Shown in pieces: positions 1 to 5,752 of a DNA stretch of 7,783 nt (the first letter of the stretch is position 1; each line of letters starts with the position of its first letter). The translations under genes and the position numbers were made by a program. The stretch is from RFQD01 sp049314515 (GTDB lineage: Bacteria; Actinomycetota; Actinomycetes; Actinomycetales; Microbacteriaceae): positions 1-7,783 of the forward strand of contig JBMOEY010000068.1 of assembly GCA_049314515.1 (NCBI GenBank), given 5' to 3'. The notes below the pieces were generated by a model. It saw nothing but the letters and a program-made list of their open reading frames with translations, made no database searches and was not told the DNA's origin.

Positions 1-404
1 AGCGTGCCGCTCGTGAAGGTGTGGACATCCGCTTCTACAACGTCATCTACAACGCCCTCGAGGACATCGAGAACTCCCTCAAGGGAATGCTCAAGCCCGA
101 GTTCGAAGAGGTGCAGTCGGGTGTCGCCGAGATTCGCGAGATCTTCCGTTCGAGCAAGTTCGGCAACATCGCCGGATGTATCGTGCGCAGCGGAACCATC
201 ACGCGCAACTCGAAGGCACGCGTTATCCGCGAAGGCATTGTCATCGCGGATGGCCTGGCCATCGAGTCACTGCGGCGCTTCAAAGACGACGCCACCGAAG
301 TTCGCACGGACTTTGAGTGCGGTATCGGTCTGGGTAAGTACAACGACATTCAGATCGGCGACGAGATTGAAACAATCGAGATGAAAGAGAAGCCGCGCGT
401 ATAG
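1..404 (+). CDS. infB: Translation initiation factor IF-2, C-terminal part (5' end outside window)
   Basis: IF-2 is the GTPase that brings fMet-tRNA to the 30S subunit and promotes subunit joining. Only the last 133 or so codons are visible, read from base 3 and ending at TAG 402-404. They cover the end of the C1 domain (the FYNVIYNALEDIENSLKGML stretch) and the whole C2 domain that binds the formyl-methionyl acceptor end. The C2 hallmarks are FGNIAGC, the SLRRFKDD block and FECGIGLGKYNDIQIGD, which closely match what I recall of E. coli IF-2. The GTP-binding G domain lies upstream of the window. The gene is followed after 23 bp by rbfA, the common bacterial arrangement. No terminator is visible between them. 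Identification is secure. The only limitation is truncation by the window edge. Confidence 0.96.
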   Translation, partial: RAAREGVDIRFYNVIYNALEDIENSLKGMLKPEFEEVQSGVAEIREIFRSSKFGNIAGCIVRSGTITRNSKARVIREGIVIADGLAIESLRRFKDDATEVRTDFECGIGLGKYNDIQIGDEIETIEMKEKPRV

Positions 405-415
405 TGCGGTTTGCA

Positions 416-421
416 TAGGCA
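416..421 (+). promoter_or_regulatory. Possible -10 box for a leaderless rbfA transcript
   Basis: TAGGCA is followed by 6 nt and then ATG 428, the same geometry seen before four other genes in the window. The final base is A rather than the T expected for a TANNNT -10 box, so this is the weakest of the set. rbfA could equally be read through from infB, 23 bp upstream. No Shine-Dalgarno is present in the gap, which makes either leaderless translation or coupling to infB likely. Confidence 0.3.
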
Positions 422-427
422 ATCACG

Positions 428-937
428 ATGGCAACGGATCACCCGCGGGCTCGAAAGCTCGGCGAACGCATCAAGGTTATTGTGGCGGAAGCCCTCGAGC
501 GGGGCGTCATTAAAGACGCCCGCTTGGGCTTCGTCACGATTACTGACGTGCGGTGCACCGGTGACCTCCAGCACGCCACAATCTTTTATACGGTTTATGG
601 CTCCGACGAGGAGCGCACCGAAACAGAAGCGGCACTGAAGGCCAACACGGGGCGCATCCGCGGCGAAGTTGGTCGCAATCTGACCACTCGCCTGACTCCG
701 AGCATCGAATTCGTGCTGGATGCGCTTCCCGACACCGCAAAATCGCTTGAGGCCCTGCTCGCCGAAGCGGCCGCTCGCGACGCCGAGGTCGAGAGGCTCG
801 CGGCGGGGGCAAACTACGCGGGTGACGCTGATCCGTATGTCAAGCCACGGGAAGTCGATGATGGAGAGCCAGTCGCGCTGCCAGAAAATGATGACCCCGC
901 GCCCGTCGTCCCGCCCCGAGACGAGTCCGCGAACTAG
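428..937 (+). CDS. rbfA: Ribosome-binding factor A
   Basis: RbfA binds the 30S subunit and assists late 16S rRNA processing and maturation, notably during cold stress. The protein has 169 residues. Residues 1-115 form the single type-II KH-like domain: the N-terminal helix carries HPRARKLGERI, followed by DARLGFVTITDV, the TIFYTVYG strand, and the SIEFVLDALPDTAKSLEALL segment that ends the fold. From about residue 116 a low-complexity extension rich in Ala, Asp, Glu and Pro replaces the short tail of the E. coli protein. It contains YAGDADPYVKPRE, a tail type familiar from actinobacterial RbfA. ATG 428 starts the family-like N-terminus; there is no Shine-Dalgarno upstream, but TAGGCA lies exactly 6 nt before it. 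The TAG stop at 935-937 interlocks with the stop of the opposing membrane-protein gene. Confidence 0.95.
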   Translation: MATDHPRARKLGERIKVIVAEALERGVIKDARLGFVTITDVRCTGDLQHATIFYTVYGSDEERTETEAALKANTGRIRGEVGRNLTTRLTPSIEFVLDALPDTAKSLEALLAEAAARDAEVERLAAGANYAGDADPYVKPREVDDGEPVALPENDDPAPVVPPRDESAN

Positions 938-1218
938 CTTTTTGGCGTCCCTTTGAGTCGGTTGACCTCACGGTCGATCGCGTCGTCGGAGATGGCATTG
1001 GGGTTCGTCGTTCGGTAGGCATCGATGCCACTGAAGAGCGCACCAACTCCCATCCCGAATATCACCCACACGGGCCAGAAGTACGTTGTCGGGCTCGTGA
1101 AAAACCAGATGCCACTGCATAGCAGCGAGACACCGAGCCACGTCCAGAGGTAGTTTCGAAACGCAGCCTGCTTCTTGAGTCGCTTGACCGCAAACTCACG
1201 CAATTCTTCATCGTTCAT
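934..1218 (-). CDS. Small 2TM-domain membrane protein
   Basis: A 94-residue protein of the type annotated as a 2TM domain protein; its biochemical role is unknown. An N-terminal basic helix (VKRLKKQAAFRNY, about residues 11-23) leads into hydrophobic segment 1 (about 24-42), a short TSPTTYFWP turn, and hydrophobic segment 2 (about 48-66, containing WVIFGMGVGAL). A polar tail follows, with DDAIDREVNRLKG near the end. The aromatic turn and Gly-rich second helix are the recognisable family features. ATG at 1218 is preceded by TAGGCT and a 6-nt spacer and has no Shine-Dalgarno, so a leaderless message is likely. The gene lies 21 bp downstream of mutY in the same direction and meets rbfA tail to tail. 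The family assignment is from memory of the pattern. Confidence 0.8.
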   Translation of the reverse strand: MNDEELREFAVKRLKKQAAFRNYLWTWLGVSLLCSGIWFFTSPTTYFWPVWVIFGMGVGALFSGIDAYRTTNPNAISDDAIDREVNRLKGTPKS

Positions 1219-1224
1219 AACGTC

Positions 1225-1230
1225 AGCCTA
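1225..1230 (-). promoter_or_regulatory. -10 box for leaderless 2TM-protein transcript
   Basis: Read on the minus strand, TAGGCT (TANNNT type) is followed by 6 nt (GACGTT) and ATG 1218. It sits in the 21-bp gap after the mutY stop codon. The 10-mer CGATTAGGCT here is identical to the one in front of mutY. Initiation about 7 nt after the box would start the mRNA on the A of ATG. No convincing -35 hexamer is visible; that part would fall in the end of mutY. Confidence 0.5.
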
Positions 1231-1239
1231 ATCGCACGC

Positions 1240-2106
1240 TCAATCGAGGGGCAGAGAAATTGCGTCGCCGTCGCCGTGGGCAACGACCAGTCCGTCGTCG
1301 AGGAGCGTCAGAATGGCACGATCGAGTTGCGCTCTGTCTGCCCAGACCGACGTGAGGCTAGATCGGGACACTGAATCTGAGCGCTCGCGCAAAACCTTCA
1401 GAACCGCGCCTCGTGCTTGGCGGTCGCTGCCTTCATATTTCGACTGAGGACGTCGGCGCGGACTATCCGAGGGCGGGTATCCGGCTGCTCGCCACGCGCA
1501 CGATTTGCGCAGCGGACATTCGTCACACGAGGGGTTGCGGGACGTGCACACGAGGGCTCCGAGCTCCATCATGCCGGCATTGAATTCAGGAGACTCGTCG
1601 GGCGTCGGAAGGAGTGCCGCCATGTCGGCGAGGTCTCGTGTTGTTGCCGGAGGACCTTGGTCGGATTCTCCGTGAACAGCTCGCGCGATGACACGACGGA
1701 TGTTCGTATCCACAACCGGCTCGTGAGCGCGAAACGCGAAAACCGCGATTGCACGAGCGGTGTATGGTCCGACTCCGGGGAGGCGCAGCAGAGCATCTAC
1801 GTCGCTCGGCACCTCACCATTGTGCTTGGCAACGATGGTCACCGCACACGAGTGAAGCCAGAGGGCTCGGCGAGGGTAGCCGAGATTTTGCCACGCACGC
1901 ACTGCGTCGGCTGGCGAGGACTCAGCCAAGGCGGCGGGCGTCGGCCAACGCTCCAGCCACTCGCCGAGCCGGGGAAGCACGCGGGCGACCGGCGTTTGTT
2001 GCAGCATGAATTCGCTGACCAAAGCACCCCACGGAGTGAAACCGTCGCGTCGCCACGGAAGGTCGCGACCGTGTGTGTCGAACCACGCGATGACCTCTGA
2101 TTGCAC
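1240..2106 (-). CDS. mutY: A/G-specific adenine DNA glycosylase
   Basis: MutY removes adenine mispaired with 8-oxoguanine (EC 3.2.2.31) and so prevents G:C to T:A transversions. The protein has 288 residues. Seen in order: RDLPWRR near residue 15; SEFMLQQTPV with the catalytic Glu32; the LGYPRRA helix (about 75-81); the helix-hairpin-helix LPGVGPYTARAI (109-120); VVDTNIRRV with the catalytic Asp133; and the 4Fe-4S cluster cysteines C187-x6-C194-x2-C197-x5-C203. It is shorter than E. coli MutY (350) and lacks the C-terminal NUDIX-like 8-oxoG-reading domain. Residues about 228-286 instead look like a winged-helix fold. The start is GTG 2106: an in-frame TAG lies 12 nt upstream and TAGGCT sits 6 nt before the codon, with no Shine-Dalgarno. 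It diverges from truB and is probably followed by the 2TM gene. Confidence 0.96.
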   Translation of the reverse strand: MQSEVIAWFDTHGRDLPWRRDGFTPWGALVSEFMLQQTPVARVLPRLGEWLERWPTPAALAESSPADAVRAWQNLGYPRRALWLHSCAVTIVAKHNGEVPSDVDALLRLPGVGPYTARAIAVFAFRAHEPVVDTNIRRVIARAVHGESDQGPPATTRDLADMAALLPTPDESPEFNAGMMELGALVCTSRNPSCDECPLRKSCAWRAAGYPPSDSPRRRPQSKYEGSDRQARGAVLKVLRERSDSVSRSSLTSVWADRAQLDRAILTLLDDGLVVAHGDGDAISLPLD

Positions 2107-2112
2107 GTTGAG

Positions 2113-2118
2113 AGCCTA
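2113..2118 (-). promoter_or_regulatory. -10 box for leaderless mutY transcript
   Basis: On the minus strand TAGGCT, part of the 10-mer CGATTAGGCT, lies exactly 6 nt (CTCAAC) before GTG 2106. This matches a TANNNT -10 element placing transcription start on or beside the first base of the start codon. There is no Shine-Dalgarno in the gap and the frame is closed immediately upstream. The box shares a 53-bp intergenic region with the divergent truB promoter. Confidence 0.5.
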
Positions 2119-2147
2119 ATCGGGTCATTCGTCCGAGCGTGGGTTGG

Positions 2148-2153
2148 GATAAT
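2148..2153 (+). promoter_or_regulatory. Extended -10 promoter for leaderless truB operon transcript
   Basis: GATAAT matches TATAAT at five of six bases. It is preceded by TGG at 2145-2147, the extended -10 TGn element, and followed by a 6-nt spacer (CAACAA) to ATG 2160. Initiation about 7 nt downstream would start the mRNA on the ATG itself. The -35 region near 2125-2130 (TCATTC) is poor, which fits an extended -10 promoter. It probably drives the whole truB to carbon-nitrogen hydrolase operon. Confidence 0.55.
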
Positions 2154-2159
2154 CAACAA

Positions 2160-3080
2160 ATGACGTCCTCGACCCCCGCGACAACGAGCGGAATCCTGCT
2201 CGTTGACAAAGAGGGCGATTGGACGAGCCACGACGTGGTGGCAAGAGTTCGCCGGCTCGCCGGAACAAGAAAGGTTGGTCACGCGGGAACCCTCGACCCA
2301 ATGGCAACCGGACTTCTCGTGCTCGGCATTAATTCTGCGACGCGACTGCTCACGTTTTTGACCGGTAGCGACAAGGTCTACGAGGCCACGATTCGTCTCG
2401 GCGCATCCACGTCGACGGATGATGCTGAGGGCGAGGTTCTCGGTTACGCGCCTGCGTCACAGCTGCAACGAATCACCGCGAGCGACCTTGAGTCTGGCAT
2501 CGAACGTCTGACCGGTGACATCTCGCAAGTTCCCAGTTCGGTGAGCGCGATCAAGATAAACGGGGAACGCGCCTACGCGCGGGTTCGAGCCGGCGAAGAC
2601 GTCAGACTCCCACCTCGTCCGGTGACCGTGTCTCGATTCGACATCATCGATACCCGCTTTGGTGTCGAGTTTGACGGCAAGGTGGCAGTAGACCTTGACG
2701 TCATCGTCGCGTGCTCTTCCGGGACGTACATTCGCGCTCTCGCGCGAGATCTCGGCTTTTCGCTCGGCGTGGGCGGTCACCTTACGAGACTGCGCCGAAC
2801 GCATGTCGGCCCATTCGATGTGAGGGATGCCCACACCCTGAGCGACTCCGCCCTGATCGGTTCCCTCGTTCCGTCCGCTGAGGCAGCCACCCGCATGTTT
2901 CCGGTTGTCGAAATGTCGTCCGACTCTGCTCGCGACCTCATGCAGGGCAAACGCCCGGTGACCGATCTCGTGGATTCTGCTGGGCCACTCGCGGCTATCG
3001 CGCCACAGGGTACGCTAATTGGGCTCGTCAAAGTCGAGTCGGGCCAGCTCGTGTCTCTCGTGAATTTTCCCCCGGACTAA
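2160..3080 (+). CDS. truB: tRNA pseudouridine 55 synthase
   Basis: TruB converts U55 in the T-loop of tRNAs to pseudouridine (EC 5.4.99.25) and also acts as a tRNA folding chaperone. The protein is 306 residues from ATG 2160. Visible motifs are GILLVDKEGDWTSHDVV (11-27), the catalytic block VGHAGTLDPMATGLL (39-53) with nucleophile Asp46, VYEATIRLG (73-81) with the active-site Tyr74, the thumb region after DDAEGE, and SSGTYIRALARDLG (186-199) with its conserved Arg. A small C-terminal domain resembling the actinobacterial TruB C-terminus follows from about 248. A GTG at 2139 would extend the protein by seven residues. It is rejected because it would read through the -10 box and its extra residues do not look like the family. 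The TAA stop overlaps an ATG (TAATG, 3078-3082), so translation of the next frame is coupled. Confidence 0.96.
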   Translation: MTSSTPATTSGILLVDKEGDWTSHDVVARVRRLAGTRKVGHAGTLDPMATGLLVLGINSATRLLTFLTGSDKVYEATIRLGASTSTDDAEGEVLGYAPASQLQRITASDLESGIERLTGDISQVPSSVSAIKINGERAYARVRAGEDVRLPPRPVTVSRFDIIDTRFGVEFDGKVAVDLDVIVACSSGTYIRALARDLGFSLGVGGHLTRLRRTHVGPFDVRDAHTLSDSALIGSLVPSAEAATRMFPVVEMSSDSARDLMQGKRPVTDLVDSAGPLAAIAPQGTLIGLVKVESGQLVSLVNFPPD

Positions 3081-3112
3081 TGAGCACAGCACCGAAGAAG
3101 GAGCGTGGGTAG
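3080..3112 (+). other. 10-codon ORF coupled to truB; likely the displaced 5' end of the next gene
   Basis: ATG 3080, overlapping the truB stop as TAATG, opens a frame encoding MSTAPKKERG and stops at TAG 3110-3112. Removing one G from the GGG run at 3107-3109 would join it in frame to the following membrane gene, giving PKKERGRAVLEWF. The basic residues would then sit just before the first helix. Both later junctions of this operon are also TAATG or TGATG overlaps, which makes ATG 3080 the expected true start. If the base is real, the mini-ORF may act as a leader whose termination delivers ribosomes to GTG 3117, 4 nt downstream. Confidence 0.5.
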
Positions 3113-3479
3113 AGCCGTGTTGGAATGGTTCACGTGGGTGCAGCTAGCCGTCGCCATTGTTGGCGGCATGTTAGCGACAATCCTTGGCTTGCTGGGCCGT
3201 CGCCCGAGTGATCTCACGATGGCCTTCGCGGGAGTCACTTCTTTACTCTTGTTGGTTCAATTGGGAGTGACAATCGCGTCGCCACTGATGGGAAACGAGC
3301 CAACGGGGTCACTTCTTGAGTTCTACATGTACCTGGTTACTGCACTGATCATTCCCCTCGCGGCCGGCTTCTGGGCTCTCATTGACCGCACTCGATGGAG
3401 CACAGTCGTCGTCGGAGTTGCGCTGATTGCGGTGGCAATCATGCTCGCGCGCATGAACGTGATTTGGTTCGTTCAGTAA
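3105..3479 (+). CDS. Four-helix membrane protein between truB and ribF; start disturbed by probable frame break
   Basis: A 124-residue integral membrane protein that I do not recognise by name. Four hydrophobic segments are visible at about residues 10-30, 38-62, 70-92 and 97-120. They are separated by a short basic loop (GRRPSDLT) and an outer loop with GNEPTGS. The next basic stretch, DRTRW, precedes helix four, and the tail is short. It has no catalytic motif that I can identify. The start is uncertain. GTG 3105 has a GAAGGAG just upstream but at an unworkably short distance. GTG 3117 has the same element about 13 nt away. ATG 3080 gives the overlap expected for this operon but is in another frame. 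The stop TAA 3477-3479 overlaps the ATG of the membrane-RibF fusion, so the two are translationally coupled and may form a membrane complex. Confidence 0.75.
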   Translation: MGRAVLEWFTWVQLAVAIVGGMLATILGLLGRRPSDLTMAFAGVTSLLLLVQLGVTIASPLMGNEPTGSLLEFYMYLVTALIIPLAAGFWALIDRTRWSTVVVGVALIAVAIMLARMNVIWFVQ

Positions 3480-4810
3480 TGGCATCGGCTAACTTGTCGC
3501 GCCCCCGTGAGGGTCGTCCGTTCCGAACTCAATCTGGCGCGTCCAGATTGCTCATTGTCGCGTATGCGATTCTCGCGCTCGCTGCGCTGGGCCGTTCCAT
3601 TTTTCAAATAGTTTCCAAATTTGATACCGCGCCGTTGGCCTACATCTTGTCGGCCGTGGCCGCCGCCGTGTATCTCGTGATTACGTTGACGCTTATCTTG
3701 CCGGGCCGCATTGCCCGGGCTGTGACGTGGGTCGCGTTGATTTTTGAACTCGCTGGCGTGCTCGGCATCGGTTCGCTCAGTGTGGTCGAACCGGCACTTT
3801 TCCCGCATGACACCGTGTGGTCGATGTACGGGCGAGGCTACCTCTTTATTCCCTTGGTTCTTCCAATCCTGGGGCTCGTGTGGCTGTCGCAACAGCGTCG
3901 AGTCGGCAGGTTAGCCGCGCGGTCATCGGTCATCACGGTCGGGAAATTTGATGGTCTGCACCTGGGCCACATGAAATTGATTGCGGACGTGGTCGCAATC
4001 GCGAGGGCCGAGCACCGTCAAGCCGTTGTCATCACGTTTGATCGGCATCCGGCAGAGATTATTAACCCCGGTCATGCGCCCGCACGGTTGGCTCAGGCCG
4101 CAGCTCGAAATGCCGCGCTCGTCTCGGCGGGTATCGATTATGTTCGTGAACTCACATTTGACGAGAAACTGGCGAATCTCAGCCCACAGGAATTTGTTGA
4201 CCAGGTGCTGGTGGGCGACCTCGATGCTCGTGTCGTCGTCGTGGGTCGAGACTTTAAGTTTGGTCGCAATGCTGCCGGGAGCGTCGAGCAGCTCATCGAA
4301 CTCGGCAAACAGCGGGACATTCGCGTCGTTGTCAGCGACGATGTGGTTGTCGGCGGGCGACGGGTGTCGTCATCGTGGGTTCGCGAAGCACTCGATGCGG
4401 GAGACATCCCGCTAGCCACCTCTCTTCTCGGTCACTCTCCCCGCGTCATTGGTGAAGTGGTGCACGGCCTCAAGCGCGGTCGCGAACTAGGTTTTCCAAC
4501 GGCGAATCTCGGCCGGGATGCGCGCGGATTCATTCCCGCTGACGGGGTTTACGCATGCTGGGTCTACGCCGACGGCGTTCGTTACCCGGCGTCCGTGTCC
4601 ATTGGCCTCAACCCCACGTTCAACGATGTCACTCACCGCAGTGTGGAGGCGTTTCTCATCGACTCGCATCTCGACCTTTACGGCAAGGTCGTGGAGGTTG
4701 AGTTCATCGAGCGACTTCGAGGAATGATTGCCTTCCCGGGCATCGAACCCCTCATCGCTCAGATGAACGACGACGTGGCGACCTGCCGCTCGATTCTCGG
4801 AGTTGCCTGA
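3479..4810 (+). CDS. ribF: Membrane-domain fusion to bifunctional riboflavin kinase/FAD synthetase
   Basis: RibF phosphorylates riboflavin to FMN (EC 2.7.1.26) and adenylylates FMN to FAD (EC 2.7.7.2). The ORF gives 443 residues, against about 310-340 in the usual soluble enzyme. Residues 1-147 are membrane domain: a basic N-terminus, four hydrophobic segments (about 23-44, 52-74, 81-103, 120-136) and a basic link QQRRVGRLAAR. With four helices both ends would be cytoplasmic. The FMN adenylyltransferase module follows: VGKFDGLHLGH (154-164) with the nucleotide-binding HLGH, TFDRHP (186-191), VVVGRDFKFG, and VSSSWVRE (296-303). Next is the riboflavin kinase module: GFPTAN (338-343), NPTF (378-381) and RSVEAF with probable catalytic Glu390. 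ATG 3479 overlaps the previous stop. The segment usually found before the first strand of RibF is missing. An internal GTG at 3878 could yield a 310-residue soluble form, but its ribosome site is poor. Confidence 0.92.
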   Translation: MASANLSRPREGRPFRTQSGASRLLIVAYAILALAALGRSIFQIVSKFDTAPLAYILSAVAAAVYLVITLTLILPGRIARAVTWVALIFELAGVLGIGSLSVVEPALFPHDTVWSMYGRGYLFIPLVLPILGLVWLSQQRRVGRLAARSSVITVGKFDGLHLGHMKLIADVVAIARAEHRQAVVITFDRHPAEIINPGHAPARLAQAAARNAALVSAGIDYVRELTFDEKLANLSPQEFVDQVLVGDLDARVVVVGRDFKFGRNAAGSVEQLIELGKQRDIRVVVSDDVVVGGRRVSSSWVREALDAGDIPLATSLLGHSPRVIGEVVHGLKRGRELGFPTANLGRDARGFIPADGVYACWVYADGVRYPASVSIGLNPTFNDVTHRSVEAFLIDSHLDLYGKVVEVEFIERLRGMIAFPGIEPLIAQMNDDVATCRSILGVA

Positions 4811-5667
4811 TGTCGGATGACGGTATCCTCGGGACTCCCTCGATTGACGGGCTCGACGAGTCGAGTGATGGTGTGGCCGTCGGTGTTGTTCAATTTAGCC
4901 CCGGACCAAATGCACCAGACAACGTGGAAAGCATCCGAACTTTTGTCTCGGCTGCGGGCGGATCTGGAGCGCGACTCGTGGTGTTGCCCGAGTATTCGCA
5001 TGCCTTTGCCGGCGCCCTGGGCGATTGGGTTTCGGCGGTTGCGGAACCTCTCGATGGCCCGTTCGTCACGGCAATCCGCGAGATTTCGGCTGAGACTGGA
5101 GTCGCCGTCGTGGTCGGGATGCTCGAACGCAGCGACGACTCTGCTCGCCCATTCAACACGCTCCTCGCAGTCCACCCGGAACGTGGTGTCGTCGGCCACT
5201 ACCGCAAGGTGCACCTCTTCGACGCGTTTGGCTCCAGCGAGAGCAGCTGGATTACTGCAGGCGATCCGGCGGCGAGTGCGGTTGTTGTCGAACTTGCCGG
5301 CCTTATGGTGGGGCTGCAGACCTGCTATGACCTTCGTTTTCCTGAAGTGTCGCGCCGCTTGGTTGACGCCGGAGCGCAGGTGCTGGCGATTCCGAGTGAA
5401 TGGCTGGCGGGCCCGAAGAAACCTCATCATTGGGTTGCGTTGAGCGCAGCTCGAGCCATTGAAAACCTCTGCTACGTGGTGGCCGCCGATCAGATTGCTC
5501 CCGTTGCGGTGGGAATGTCGCGCATCATCTCGCCGTTGGGCGAAACCTTGATTGATATGGGTCAGGATGCGGGCATCGCGATCGCGTTCGTATCACCGAG
5601 CGCGCTGGCGGCGGCACGCGCCGCAAATCCGGCGCTCGAATTGCGCCGTTACCGAGTCACTCCCTAG
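4810..5667 (+). CDS. Carbon-nitrogen hydrolase (nitrilase superfamily, Nit-like amidase)
   Basis: A 285-residue cytoplasmic hydrolase of the nitrilase superfamily, which cleaves amide-type C-N bonds with a Glu-Lys-Cys triad. All three residues are present: Glu61 in VVLPEYS, Lys133 in YRKVHLFD, and Cys172 in TCYDLRFPE. The YRKxHLFD and CYDLRFPE forms are those of the Nit1/Nit2 or deaminated-glutathione amidase type, so a small-molecule omega-amidase or repair role is plausible. The substrate cannot be read from sequence. About 20 acidic residues precede the first strand (VAVGVVQFSPGP), a short extension. ATG 4810 overlaps the ribF stop (TGATG), and GGAG at 4799-4802 sits 7 nt before it, supporting this start. 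It is the last gene of the truB operon. No hairpin with a T-run follows. Confidence 0.9.
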   Translation: MSDDGILGTPSIDGLDESSDGVAVGVVQFSPGPNAPDNVESIRTFVSAAGGSGARLVVLPEYSHAFAGALGDWVSAVAEPLDGPFVTAIREISAETGVAVVVGMLERSDDSARPFNTLLAVHPERGVVGHYRKVHLFDAFGSSESSWITAGDPAASAVVVELAGLMVGLQTCYDLRFPEVSRRLVDAGAQVLAIPSEWLAGPKKPHHWVALSAARAIENLCYVVAADQIAPVAVGMSRIISPLGETLIDMGQDAGIAIAFVSPSALAAARAANPALELRRYRVTP

Positions 5668-5723
5668 ATCGGGATCGCGGCACGTCGGTGCTGTGTCGAA
5701 CATTGTGGCCCCGCCTGTGCATG

Positions 5724-5740
5724 ACTCACGCCACGTGAGT
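5724..5740. promoter_or_regulatory. Perfect 7-bp inverted repeat, candidate operator
   Basis: ACTCACG, then CCA, then CGTGAGT: seven perfectly complementary bases on each side of a 3-nt centre. If transcription starts at 5766, as the -10 box suggests, the repeat spans about -42 to -26. It would overlap the -35 region, where a dimeric regulator would block or assist RNA polymerase. No T-run follows, so it is not a standard terminator. The identity of any regulator is unknown. Confidence 0.4.
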
Positions 5741-5752
5741 GTGTCGGGCACT

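Noticed and set aside
1417..2100. Plus-strand open frame of 227 codons lying opposite mutY
   Set aside because: MutY on the minus strand has every catalytic and cluster residue; the opposing frame is Arg-rich, has no recognisable motif and no ribosome site.
2139..2159. GTG 2139 as the truB start
   Set aside because: It would place the -10-like GATAAT inside the coding region and adds residues unlike the family; ATG 2160 lies at the expected distance from the box.
3395..3478. ATG 3395 as a longer start for the membrane-RibF protein
   Set aside because: It would overlap the previous gene by 85 bp and add a Cys/His/Arg-rich segment. ATG 3479 gives the TAATG overlap typical of this operon.
3473..3892. 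Minus-strand open frame of 139 codons opposite the membrane part of the RibF fusion
   Set aside because: It is highly polar and charged with no domain, as expected from the complement of hydrophobic codons. I considered that it might mean the membrane part is not coding, but four regular hydrophobic segments and a TAATG start argue for the plus strand.
4759..5430. Minus-strand open frame of 223 codons opposite the carbon-nitrogen hydrolase
   Set aside because: The plus-strand protein has the full Glu-Lys-Cys triad. The antisense frame has Arg/His-rich composition typical of the shadow of a GC-rich gene.
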